Shown: positions 54,967 to 62,961 of the stretch, piece after piece
How the letters are laid out: every line of letters begins with the position of its first letter
Position numbering within the stretch: position 1 is the stretch's first letter
Origin: Candidatus Poribacteria bacterium
GTDB lineage: Bacteria; Poribacteria; WGA-4E; WGA-3G
Assembly (NCBI GenBank): GCA_958295815.1
Contig: OY282374.1
Location: forward strand, 1,260,856-1,324,855
Direction of reading: 5' to 3'
Length of the DNA stretch: 64,000 nt
The notes under the pieces: model-generated
Databases searched by the model: none
What the model saw: the letters and a program-made list of their open reading frames with translations, nothing else
What the model was told of the DNA's origin: nothing
Made by a program: the position numbers and the translations under genes

Positions 54967-56432
54967 CTTTTCCCCTCAATACTTGTAGCAGCGAGCTTTG
55001 GGCTTCGAGTTTTGACAAAGGGTGTTTCACCCATCTTTTCCAAAAATTTGTCAATACCATCAGCAATAGCGGTGGCAATTTTATGCTGATACGCTGATGT
55101 TCTGAGTTTTCGGCTTTCTGTTGGATTTGATACAAATCCTGTCTCAATGAGGATAGAAGGTACCTTCGCGCCAATCAAGACTACAAAGCGAGCATGCTTG
55201 ACGCCGCGGTTTGCTGCACCTGTAACTTGTACCAATCTTTGCTGAACGTGTTCTGCCAAGCGTCTGCTGTCCTCACTTTTGCTCTCCTGTATTAGCCCTT
55301 TTAGCAGAGATTCAAGTTCTTGGATACTATAGCCAGAGTTCGCATTTTCCCGCGCTGCGATCTGTTCCGAGGCTTTATCTGTACTGTTGACATCCAGATA
55401 ATAGGTCTCGATACCTTTCGCTTGTGAGCTTTCGCTGGCATTGGCATGGATGCTCAGAAAGAGATCTGCTTTGTGTTGGGTTGCGAATTTCGTCCGTTCC
55501 CTGAGCGGAATGAAACGGTTAGTCTCCCGTGTCATTAGCACAGTGTAACCCCTTTTGGTTAAGACATCGCGGAGTTCTTCTGAGATATTGAGGACGATAT
55601 CTTTTTCATGTGTCGTGCTGCTACCCAATGCTCCGGGATCTTTACCACCATGACCAGGGTCAATAACTATCGTTTTCGCGATTAGTCCAAACTCACGCGT
55701 CAGTGATTCGGGGTCTAATCCTTTCGGATTCGGGGTTGATGCCGGGAGTTTCGGTTTTGATTTCGATTTCGTCTGTGCTGGTGTTTGTGTTTGCGTCCGT
55801 GTTTGCACTCTGTTTTTAGGGGGTAATACTACCTGTTTATGTTCGGGTTTGAGCACCTGTAATTCAGCAGCGGCAGCGGCAATGATTTCCGGTTTCGTTG
55901 AAGAATTGATCAGATTGTTATAGAATGTCTCGGCACGTGTGATATAACCTTGCCTCGCGTATAAGTGCGCCAATTCTAATTGAGCGGGTTCCAGTAATTC
56001 AGAATCAGCATAGCGGTTTTCCACAATCTGGTACTGTGTGATGGCCTGACGATCCTTGTTAATATGGTCATAGCAACGCCCTAACCAATAGTAGGCGTGT
56101 GGTACATACTGCGAATTGGGATAAGTACGAACCAGTTTTTGGAGGGCTTCAATTGCCTGCTGTGGTGCTTCTGGGACGTCCGCCTTAATGCTCCATACCC
56201 AGCTGGAAGCGATCGCATATTGCGCGTTATCCGCGAATGGACCGTGGGGATCTGTATCAATAACTTTCTCAAACTCTAAAACAAGAGCACGCCACTCCTC
56301 AGCAGTTGCATCTTTTTCACCACTCGCGTATGCCTGATGGCGCAGTGATGCCTCTTTATAACCTGACATGCTCATACAGCCTGACAATGCTGCCAAAAAG
56401 ATTATCAGCAAACAGGCGCAATATATTTTCAT
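54963..56432 (-). CDS. lipoprotein N-acetylmuramoyl-L-alanine amidase with TPR N-terminus
   Basis: A 489-aa protein with a lipobox (LSGC, Cys19). Residues about 25-230 are TPR/outer-membrane-lipoprotein-like repeats (YWLGRCYDHINKDRQAITQYQIVENRYADSE). A Gln/Thr/Lys-rich linker leads to an Amidase_3 domain from about residue 270. Zinc and catalytic motifs are VIDPGHGGKDPGALG, LFLSIHANAS and ILIETGFVSNP. It cleaves the MurNAc-L-Ala bond of peptidoglycan. The lipid anchor suggests the outer membrane. Start ATG after AGGAGAAAAATC. Confidence 0.92.
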   Translation of the reverse strand: MKIYCACLLIIFLAALSGCMSMSGYKEASLRHQAYASGEKDATAEEWRALVLEFEKVIDTDPHGPFADNAQYAIASSWVWSIKADVPEAPQQAIEALQKLVRTYPNSQYVPHAYYWLGRCYDHINKDRQAITQYQIVENRYADSELLEPAQLELAHLYARQGYITRAETFYNNLINSSTKPEIIAAAAAELQVLKPEHKQVVLPPKNRVQTRTQTQTPAQTKSKSKPKLPASTPNPKGLDPESLTREFGLIAKTIVIDPGHGGKDPGALGSSTTHEKDIVLNISEELRDVLTKRGYTVLMTRETNRFIPLRERTKFATQHKADLFLSIHANASESSQAKGIETYYLDVNSTDKASEQIAARENANSGYSIQELESLLKGLIQESKSEDSRRLAEHVQQRLVQVTGAANRGVKHARFVVLIGAKVPSILIETGFVSNPTESRKLRTSAYQHKIATAIADGIDKFLEKMGETPFVKTRSPKLAATSIEGKR

Positions 56433-56543
56433 GATTTTTCTCCTCTGTCGTCATGTTTTTTTATTTTTCTTTTTTCGTGCCGTAAAATAAAACGGAATAT
56501 TTTCGTTTTTCGTTACTAAATTGTGTGAAACGTTCTTGTGGAA

Positions 56544-56558
56544 GGGCTTTGTAAGCCC
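56544..56558. repeat. small intergenic palindrome GGGCTT-TGT-AAGCCC
   Basis: 6-bp arms and a TGT loop in the gap between the amidase and PhyH genes (56433-56717, no gene seen). It has the same TT-loop-AA design as the palindromes at 17338, 24882 and 61455. Confidence 0.6.
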
Positions 56559-56717
56559 GATTTATGTGGATGCCAGCGCACCATTGAGCCTCAATTCGGC
56601 ATTCAAAGACCGAAAACTGAATGACCCTAACACACCATAATTCTCCGTTGATCTTCTTGACGATTCGTGCTAAACTAATATCTCACAATTTACACTCGAT
56701 GCAAGGGAAGGGAACCG

Positions 56718-57422
56718 ATGGAACTGACTCCGCAAGAAATTCAACTATTTCGTCACAACGGTTTTATCAAATTTCCGACGCAGCTTCCTATGGACCAGGT
56801 AGAAGCACTAAAAGCAGCGGTATTAAAGGACATGGCAGAAGTTGTTGAACCTGTGGCAAGACAAAATGGTAGAATCATACGGATTTCCGCAATTTGGGAA
56901 CGCGGTGGTATCTTCCGAGAGACAATCACGTGTGATGAAATCCTCAATCCGTTGGAATCGCTATTGGGTTCGAATATAGAATATGTGTTGAATCGACACA
57001 ATCATGTTTATCTCCGGGACGCAGGTTCAAGCCATTCGCTTGAGTTGCATCGCGATGTCCGCCACTGGTCCCGCACAATTGCAACTGTTTTAGTCTATCT
57101 GGAAGACACGAATTTGGAGAACGGATGCACGCGTGTTGTCCCTGGATCCCATCATCTACCTGCTTTCGCCGATCTTAAAGACGACGCGCTTCGGGAGATC
57201 GCTATGAGTCAAGCAATTCCGTTGCCGATGCCAGCAGGAGGGTTGCTCGCTATTGATAGTATGATAGTTCATTCCGCTGGCGTCAATCAGACCGATGGCA
57301 CGCGGATGAGTATGACGCTCGGTTACCACAGCAGCGATGAACTTACATTTGAAGACAATCCGAGGAGAGTCCTTGTCCGTGGCACGCGCGGGTATCGAGG
57401 AAACGATAAGCCGCCGGAATAA
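56718..57422 (+). CDS. phytanoyl-CoA dioxygenase (PhyH) family protein
   Basis: A 234-aa Fe(II)/2-oxoglutarate oxygenase. The iron-binding triad is His111-x-Asp113 (LELHRDVRHW) and distal His185 (SMIVHSAGVN), with Arg196 as the 2-oxoglutarate ligand candidate. TRVVPGSHHLP is the family block. It hydroxylates a small molecule; the substrate is unknown, and this family is greatly expanded in sponge- and marine-associated bacteria. The ATG follows AAGGGAAGGG. It stands alone before the tRNA genes. Confidence 0.9.
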   Translation: MELTPQEIQLFRHNGFIKFPTQLPMDQVEALKAAVLKDMAEVVEPVARQNGRIIRISAIWERGGIFRETITCDEILNPLESLLGSNIEYVLNRHNHVYLRDAGSSHSLELHRDVRHWSRTIATVLVYLEDTNLENGCTRVVPGSHHLPAFADLKDDALREIAMSQAIPLPMPAGGLLAIDSMIVHSAGVNQTDGTRMSMTLGYHSSDELTFEDNPRRVLVRGTRGYRGNDKPPE

Positions 57423-57493
57423 TTGCTATGGTTCACACCAGTTCTCAGCCGACGTTAATTTGCAAGCGGTATGAGAAAAAATAGAAATTTTTC

Positions 57494-57522
57494 TTGACAA
57501 ACCTCGAACTATGTGGTATACT
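57494..57522 (+). promoter_or_regulatory. consensus promoter of the tRNA genes
   Basis: TTGACA (57494-57499), a 17-bp spacer and TATACT (57517-57522) lie 75 bp before tRNA-Val. It is the closest match to the sigma70 consensus in the window, as expected for stable RNA. Confidence 0.88.
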
Positions 57523-57596
57523 TAATGATGTCCTTGAGATGAGATAGTCCCAAGTTGTGCTATTGAATGGCAATTTGTTTTACATTGTCTCATTTT

Positions 57597-57673
57597 GGGC
57601 GGGTAGCTCAGGTGGCTAGAGCGACAGCCTTACAAGCTGTAGGTCACAGGTTCAAGTCCTGTCCCGCCTACCA
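57597..57673 (+). tRNA. tRNA-Val (anticodon TAC)
   Basis: A 77-nt cloverleaf: acceptor GGGCGGG pairs with CCCGCCT (one G-T), D-stem GCTC/GAGC, anticodon stem ACAGC/GCTGT with loop CTTACAA, and T-stem ACAGG/CCTGT around TTCAAGT. Discriminator A, and a CCA end that is encoded in the DNA. Anticodon UAC reads GUA and other valine codons. Confidence 0.95.
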
Positions 57674-57727
57674 GTCGTGATCACTCGAAAATGAAAAGTT
57701 TCTTGATTACGAAATTAAAAGTATTGT

Positions 57728-57802
57728 GGGCTCGTGGCGCAGTTGGTATAGCGCGCCTGCCTGTCACGCAGGAGGTCGCGGGTTCAAGTCCCGTCGGGCC
57801 CG
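57728..57802 (+). tRNA. tRNA-Asp (anticodon GTC)
   Basis: A 75-nt cloverleaf, acceptor GGGCTCG with CGGGCCC, anticodon loop CTGTCAC (GTC) and T-loop TTCAAGT. The discriminator G at 57802 is the aspartate identity base. No CCA is encoded (TTTT follows), unlike the neighbouring tRNA-Val, so CCA must be added enzymatically. It lies 54 bp after tRNA-Val, probably in one transcript. Confidence 0.95.
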
Positions 57803-57820
57803 TTTTCATCCCCTTGAATT

Positions 57821-57857
57821 AGCCACAGATTGTGTCCTACAATGCTGTGGCTTTTTT
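57821..57857 (+). terminator. intrinsic terminator after the tRNA genes
   Basis: AGCCACAG (57821-57828) pairs with CTGTGGCT (57845-57852), with an inner ATTGT/ACAAT helix around GTCCT and a TTTTTT run (57852-57857). It ends the tRNA transcript 19 bp after tRNA-Asp. Confidence 0.92.
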
Positions 57858-57951
57858 CGTACCTGGCAATTGTTATTTTATCTCGTTTCAGATTCGGACT
57901 TTTGAATACAGGTTTGCAAGTAGAATCCTACAATAGAGGAGCAGAACCGCC

Positions 57952-59241
57952 GTGGTTGACCTTAAATTAATTCGCGAAAATATTGACGCTGTCCGCCAGA
58001 TGTTAGTAGATCGACACATTGCAGCTGACTTGGATCGCTTGGTGGAGTTGGACACTCGCTGGCGTGAGAACTTGACATATACACAATCCCTCAAAGCACA
58101 CCAGAACAAAGTCTCCCAAGAAATTGCCCAATTAAAAAAGGAAAAACTGGATGCCACAGAGACGATCTCGGAGATGCGGGAACTCTCCCAAAAAATCAAG
58201 GAACTCACTGCGGAAGCTAACAATACAAAAACCGAGGTAGAGGCAATCCTGTTGACAATTCCAAATATGCCGGAGGCGAGTACACCTGTTGGTATCAGCG
58301 AAGACGATAACATTGAAATCAAGACGTGGGGTGAATTGCCCAGTTTCGATTTTCAACTGAAATCGCACTGGGAAGTCGCTGAACAGTTGGATATTGTCGA
58401 TTTTCAACGCGGTGCTAAGGTGGCAGGAAGCAACTTTGTGCTCTTTAAGGGCTTAGGGGCGCGATTGGAACGCGCACTGATTCAATTCATGCTTGATCTG
58501 CACACCACCCAACATGGCTATACTGAAATTTCGCCACCGTTTCTTGCCAATCGACCGACGATGACAGGAACAGGTCAACTTCCCAAATTTGAGTCGGATA
58601 TGTATCGGTGTGATAGGGATGAAGAGAACCCTGACAGCGATTTGTTTCTGATTCCAACTGCCGAAGTGCCCGTGACCAACCTATTTGCTGGTGAAATACT
58701 TTCTGCTGACGAATTGCCTATTTACTATACCGCCTATACGCCATGTTTCCGGCGTGAGGCAGGTGCTTACGGTAAGGACACACGAGGCTTACAACGCATC
58801 CATCAGTTTGATAAAGTGGAAATGGTGAAGTTCACCACACCTGAGACTTCCTACACCGAGCATGAATCGCTACTGGAGAATGCTGAGAGTGTTTTGCAGG
58901 CACTCGGCTTGCCGTATCGCGTCGTGCAACATTGTACGGTGGAACTTGGCTTCTCCGCCGCGAAATGCTACGATATTGAGGTCTGGGCACCTGGGGGACA
59001 GCGGTTTTTGGAGGTCTCCTCTTGTAGTAACTTCGAGGCGTTCCAAGCACGTCGCGCAAACATTCGATTCCGCCCGGAACCCGGTGCAAAACCGGAGTTT
59101 GTTCACACGCTCAATGCGTCTGGGACAGCATTGCCGCGCGTCGTCATCGCGCTCCTTGAGACGTATCAGAACCCTGATGGCACAGTACGTGTACCTGCTG
59201 TTCTACAACCGTATATGGGTGGTCTAACACAGATCGGGTAA
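57952..59241 (+). CDS. serS: seryl-tRNA synthetase
   Basis: A 429-aa class II aminoacyl-tRNA synthetase. The N-terminal helical arm (about 30-105, a coiled coil with [13 protein letters not shown]) contacts the long arm of tRNA-Ser. Motif 2 [21 protein letters not shown] and motif 3 [13 protein letters not shown] are present. Start GTG at 57952, preceded by AGAGGAG about 10 bases upstream. The length is normal. It lies 95 bp after the tRNA terminator, so it has separate transcription. Confidence 0.97.
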   Translation: MVDLKLIRENIDAVRQMLVDRHIAADLDRLVELDTRWRENLTYTQSLKAHQNKVSQEIAQLKKEKLDATETISEMRELSQKIKELTAEANNTKTEVEAILLTIPNMPEASTPVGISEDDNIEIKTWGELPSFDFQLKSHWEVAEQLDIVDFQRGAKVAGSNFVLFKGLGARLERALIQFMLDLHTTQHGYTEISPPFLANRPTMTGTGQLPKFESDMYRCDRDEENPDSDLFLIPTAEVPVTNLFAGEILSADELPIYYTAYTPCFRREAGAYGKDTRGLQRIHQFDKVEMVKFTTPETSYTEHESLLENAESVLQALGLPYRVVQHCTVELGFSAAKCYDIEVWAPGGQRFLEVSSCSNFEAFQARRANIRFRPEPGAKPEFVHTLNASGTALPRVVIALLETYQNPDGTVRVPAVLQPYMGGLTQIG

Positions 59242-59308
59242 GGTTTTATTGTAGAGTCGGTCTTGACCCTACCTATTTCGTTTTCTCTAATACTGAAACT
59301 ACAAGAAA

Positions 59309-60388
59309 CTAAGCATTTGATTCCATCCGCGGGCGAAGCACCTTCAATTCTTTGAGAAGAACATCTCCTTTTTTCTTTGCTTTTTCTTCCAGTTGCTCCA
59401 AGTTCTCCCGATTTGTCTTTATGGTGAACCCAGCGTCTTCGATCATCTGAAGGGTGCGCGATGTTGCTGTCCCTGTTGCATTCAAATAACCTTCTACAAA
59501 CATTGAATTTGCCGGGTAGAGTGCCATCACTTCCATGCTTCGTAGATGGTGTTCCCTGCCTGCTGCTATCCGTATCTCTGCTCTCGGATTCAAAAATCGA
59601 TACAGACAAAGCACACGAAGGCAGTAATCCGGGGTCAAGGTGGGTGTCTCGGTTAATTGCGTTCCAGATATCGGAAGAAAGAAATTGACTGGAAGCGAAG
59701 CTACCTCAAGTTGTCGCAATGCTTTCGCTACCTGAATTAAATCATCTACTCCTTCACCCATTCCGACAATGACGCCTGAACAACAGGCGAGTCCAACTGT
59801 TTGTGCCGCTTGTAATGTTTCCATTCTGTCCTGATAACTGTGCGTACTACATATCTTCGGATAGTGAGTTTCGGAAGTATTCAGGTTATGGTTCAATCTA
59901 TCCAATCCCGCATCTTTCAAGGCACGCGCGGCTTCTATATCGATCAGTCCGGCAGAGAGACATACCTCGATTGGATAGCGCTCTTTCACGGTTCCGATGA
60001 GTTCAGCGAGGTGGGCAACCCGTTTTGGTGAAGGACCGCGACCGCTCATTACAATACAGTAGCGATAGGCACCTGATTCATAAGCGCGTTCGGCTTCTGC
60101 CAAAATCTCGGCATCAGGTTTTAAAGGGTATGCCTCGATGTCTACTGATGCGGAACTTGCCTGTGCACAATAGTGGCAATCCTCTGGGCAGTAACCGTTC
60201 TGCGCGTTGTTGAGAATGTGTAGTTGGACCTCGTTCTGGAAGTAGGTTTTACGGACCTGATACGCAGCATCCAAAAGCGGAAGCAAATCTATTTCTGGTG
60301 CAATTAAAATCTTTTCGCAGCACACATCAGAGAGTAGTTCGCCTTGGAGACTCGTGGTTGTTAGGTTATGATAAAATGTTGTTTCCAT
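59309..60388 (-). CDS. bioB: biotin synthase
   Basis: A 359-aa radical SAM enzyme that inserts sulfur into dethiobiotin. The CxxxCxxC cluster motif is Cys67-Cys71-Cys74 in NGYCPEDCHYCAQ, the BioB signature. Further blocks are GVIVGMGE, LPVNFFLPISGTQL and RIAAGREHHLR. The last step of biotin synthesis. No other bio gene is in the window. It lies 68 bp from the serS end, convergent. Confidence 0.95.
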   Translation of the reverse strand: METTFYHNLTTTSLQGELLSDVCCEKILIAPEIDLLPLLDAAYQVRKTYFQNEVQLHILNNAQNGYCPEDCHYCAQASSASVDIEAYPLKPDAEILAEAERAYESGAYRYCIVMSGRGPSPKRVAHLAELIGTVKERYPIEVCLSAGLIDIEAARALKDAGLDRLNHNLNTSETHYPKICSTHSYQDRMETLQAAQTVGLACCSGVIVGMGEGVDDLIQVAKALRQLEVASLPVNFFLPISGTQLTETPTLTPDYCLRVLCLYRFLNPRAEIRIAAGREHHLRSMEVMALYPANSMFVEGYLNATGTATSRTLQMIEDAGFTIKTNRENLEQLEEKAKKKGDVLLKELKVLRPRMESNA

Positions 60389-60453
60389 CTTTCGATTTTT
60401 TCTTTGTTCTTAGTAGAATTTATAGTTTTCTGCGTCATTCATCAGAGTATTCG

Positions 60454-61269
60454 CTAAACATCCCACACAATGTCAGTGGCATTGAAAACTGGACCTTCGG
60501 TGCAAACACGTTGATATTCAAAATTATTCGTGTCTATGCGAACTGGACAAACACAGCCAAGACACACCCCCATTGCACATCCCATCCGATTTTCCATTGC
60601 AATTTGGGCGGGCACTTCAAAATCTGCGGCGATCTTTGTGACAGTAGCTAACATGCCGTGGGGTCCACATGCATAAATCATCGGACGGTGCCAATCAGTG
60701 TGCTTAAGCAGATTTGCAAGGATGTCGGTAATATATCCATGGTGTCCTATGCTTCCGTCATCGGTCGCGATATGCACCGTGATACCGATGGATTCTAAAT
60801 CCACCACACTCAAGAGTCGGGCATGATGTTGTGCCCCGACTAATCCGATCGTTTCTATACCGTTTTCACGTAATGCCGCAGCCAGTAACATGAGTGAGGC
60901 GATACCTGCGCCTCCACCAACAAGAACTGCCGGTTCCGATTTTGTTGTGAGGTTAAAAGTGTTTCCGAGGGGACCTAAGACTTGCAGGGGTGCTCCTTTC
61001 GGCATCTCTGACAGCCGTTTTGTTCCCTCACCAATGATCTGATAGAGCATCGTTATCTCGCGTCCTTCGACAGTATAAATAGTGAATGGACGACGGAGTA
61101 AAAGCCCAGGACCGTGTGAAATCATGACGTGAATGAATTGCCCCGGACGTGCATGCTGCGCAATCTCATCGCACTCACAACGCAATAGATAATGCGCTTC
61201 TGCCACCTCCTCATTTGAGATAATAGCAGTATGGAGGTCATAACTTTTTGCCGAACGGTCATTTCGCAT
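60454..61269 (-). CDS. pyrK: dihydroorotate dehydrogenase electron transfer subunit (PyrK-like)
   Basis: A 271-aa ferredoxin-reductase-type protein. RPGQFIHVMI and LLLRRPFTIY are the FAD-binding block, VGGGAGIASLMLLA the NAD-binding block, and CAMGVCLGCVCPV with a following Cys the 2Fe-2S site typical of PyrK. With PyrD it couples dihydroorotate oxidation to NAD+. I choose the ATG at 61269 because the homology starts there; the frame is open to 61392 but those residues look non-coding. No pyrD is in the window. Confidence 0.88.
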   Translation of the reverse strand: MRNDRSAKSYDLHTAIISNEEVAEAHYLLRCECDEIAQHARPGQFIHVMISHGPGLLLRRPFTIYTVEGREITMLYQIIGEGTKRLSEMPKGAPLQVLGPLGNTFNLTTKSEPAVLVGGGAGIASLMLLAAALRENGIETIGLVGAQHHARLLSVVDLESIGITVHIATDDGSIGHHGYITDILANLLKHTDWHRPMIYACGPHGMLATVTKIAADFEVPAQIAMENRMGCAMGVCLGCVCPVRIDTNNFEYQRVCTEGPVFNATDIVWDV

Positions 61270-61454
61270 AGCATATATGTTACCACGAAAAATGTGATAT
61301 AGCAAGGCTGTTCTGAGAAAAACTATTACTTTTTTACTATCTTTTTCGGAACAAGTGTTTCTATAGAAACAAGAGCAACCTTGCTGTGGCAAATCTTATA
61401 GTAAAACGATAAATAGATAGACATTATGGATACACATAAAATCTGCTCTTTATA

Positions 61455-61475
61455 GTCGGGGTTTGTAACCCCGAC
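61455..61475. repeat. intergenic palindrome GTCGGGGTT-TGT-AACCCCGAC
   Basis: 9-bp perfect arms and a TGT loop. It shares the TT-loop-AA design with the palindromes at 17338, 24882 and 56544 but has different arm sequence. It lies between divergent genes, so it is not a simple terminator. Confidence 0.75.
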
Positions 61476-61534
61476 GCTTTACTTTGTCTCTTTTCATAGT
61501 CCTCGCAGGATAATATGAGGAAAAAAGAATTTGC

Positions 61535-61562
61535 TTGTAATTTTTAGAGGTTATGTTACAAT
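61535..61562 (+). promoter_or_regulatory. promoter of the metallophosphoesterase gene
   Basis: TTGTAA (61535-61540), a 16-bp spacer and TACAAT (61557-61562) with a TGT extended -10. It is 25 bp before the GTG at 61588. A GGAGG lies between them. Confidence 0.6.
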
Positions 61563-61587
61563 TAAGCGCGGAGGAAAACAATAAATA

Positions 61588-62532
61588 GTGAAAAACATAT
61601 TGAAATTTAGTAGTGATCGCCGTTTCAAAATCGTTCAATTTACCGATATTCATTGGCACAACGGCGAAGGCCCTGATAAGCAGTCAGCGGTGTTGATGGC
61701 GCAAGTAATGAAAGCCGAATCCCCGGATTTAATTGTGCTGACGGGCGATATTTTGGCTGGTGGTGGATGCGATGATGCTGCTGATTCTCTCCGACAGGTT
61801 ATCAAAGTTGTGGAGGAGGGTGGCGTTCCATGGGCGGCGGTTTTGGGTAATCATGATGATGAAGGTACCGCCAATCGCCATGAACTCATGGCAGTAATGC
61901 AGGAAAGCACACTATCGCTCGCTCAACCTGGACCTGCAGAGGTGCCTGGAGTCGGTAATTACACTTTAGCCATCCAGAGTTCTGAAGGGACTGTTCCAAC
62001 TGCGGTGTTGTATTTCATTGATTCGGGCAGTTACGCACATACGGATATTGGCGGCTATGATTGGATTAGACGCGAACAAATCGCATGGTATCTGCAAGAA
62101 TCCGCAAAGTTCACTGCTGAAGCACGGAATCCACTTCCTGCACTCGCCTTTTTCCATATCCCAATTCCTGAATATCACGAGGTATGGGATTTTCATACCT
62201 GCTACGGTGTGAAATATGAGGATGTCTGCGCGCCGCAGGTTAATACCGGTTTCTTCGCTGCGATGCATGAAGCTGGTGATGTGATGGGGACTTTTGTCGG
62301 ACACGAACATGTCAACGACTTCTGGGGTGATTTGCATGGGATTCGTCTCTGTTACGGTCGCGCTACTGGCTACAATACTTACGGTAGAGAAGGATTTCCC
62401 CGAGGGGCGCGTGTGATTGTATTACAGGAAGGCGAGCGACAATTTGAGACATGGCTTCATCTCGACGATGGCACGCAAATCCACGCACAACCTGAACATA
62501 TACCGCTCCAACGAACTTTAACTGAAGATTAA
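61588..62532 (+). CDS. calcineurin-like metallophosphoesterase
   Basis: A 314-aa phosphoesterase. Metal-site motifs are Asp20-x-His22 (FTDIHWH), Gly53-Asp54 (VLTGDIL), GNHDDEG (87-93) and the GHEHVNDF block near the C-terminus. It resembles the Dcr2-type or PhoD-type single-domain phosphatases; substrate unknown. Start GTG with a CGGAGG about 13 bases upstream. The STAS gene follows after 49 bp. Confidence 0.88.
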   Translation: MKNILKFSSDRRFKIVQFTDIHWHNGEGPDKQSAVLMAQVMKAESPDLIVLTGDILAGGGCDDAADSLRQVIKVVEEGGVPWAAVLGNHDDEGTANRHELMAVMQESTLSLAQPGPAEVPGVGNYTLAIQSSEGTVPTAVLYFIDSGSYAHTDIGGYDWIRREQIAWYLQESAKFTAEARNPLPALAFFHIPIPEYHEVWDFHTCYGVKYEDVCAPQVNTGFFAAMHEAGDVMGTFVGHEHVNDFWGDLHGIRLCYGRATGYNTYGREGFPRGARVIVLQEGERQFETWLHLDDGTQIHAQPEHIPLQRTLTED

Positions 62533-62581
62533 GGGATTGTATGAAATCTAAGAGTTTAGTGTTTATCTTAAGGAGGAAACT

Positions 62582-62926
62582 GTGAGAGCAAATTCCGAAA
62601 TTTCTATCCGACACGAAGGAAAAATCGCAATATTTGACATTACAGGGTATCTCACCGATGCTTCTGAACCTATGTTGAGTAAGGCTTACGCCGATGATGA
62701 GGTCCAGGACGCAGAAAAGGTCTTGCTTAATTTTGAACAGCGTAGTTTCATCACAAGTAGTGGGTTCGGTGAGATCATCAGATTGCTCTGGAAAATGCGG
62801 GAAAGAGGGCAAGCTTTACGCGTGGCACACCCATCTACGCAAGTCCGGAATATTTTTAATACTATTGGACTTACACAGAGCATCGGTGTTTTTGAATCCG
62901 AAGAAGCGGCATTGGAAGATTTCTAA
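62582..62926 (+). CDS. STAS-domain anti-sigma factor antagonist
   Basis: A 114-aa SpoIIAA-like STAS protein. ISIRHEGKIAIFDITGYL starts the fold, and the phosphorylation-site region is FITSSGFGEI (Ser59-Ser60), as in anti-anti-sigma factors. In the family a dephosphorylated STAS binds an anti-sigma kinase and frees a sigma factor. No kinase or phosphatase is adjacent. Start GTG, preceded by AAGGAGG. Confidence 0.85.
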   Translation: MRANSEISIRHEGKIAIFDITGYLTDASEPMLSKAYADDEVQDAEKVLLNFEQRSFITSSGFGEIIRLLWKMRERGQALRVAHPSTQVRNIFNTIGLTQSIGVFESEEAALEDF

Positions 62927-62961
62927 TCTGTTTTTTATTCTTTGAGGGTATTGTTCGGAAT

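Larger units (their letters stand above)
61270..61587. other. intergenic region, divergent promoters and a palindrome
   Basis: Between divergent pyrK and the metallophosphoesterase gene. It holds the palindrome at 61455-61475 and the promoter at 61535-61562. No gene is seen beyond an upstream extension of the pyrK frame that I do not believe. Confidence 0.7.

Noticed and set aside
57952..59241. Long minus-strand frames opposite serS (57888-58322, 58132-58407)
   Set aside because: They lie on the opposite strand of an unambiguous serS gene and show no domain.
61270..61392. 41-residue N-terminal extension of pyrK
   Set aside because: Cys-rich, non-homologous sequence before the conserved start; the shorter ATG fits the family length.
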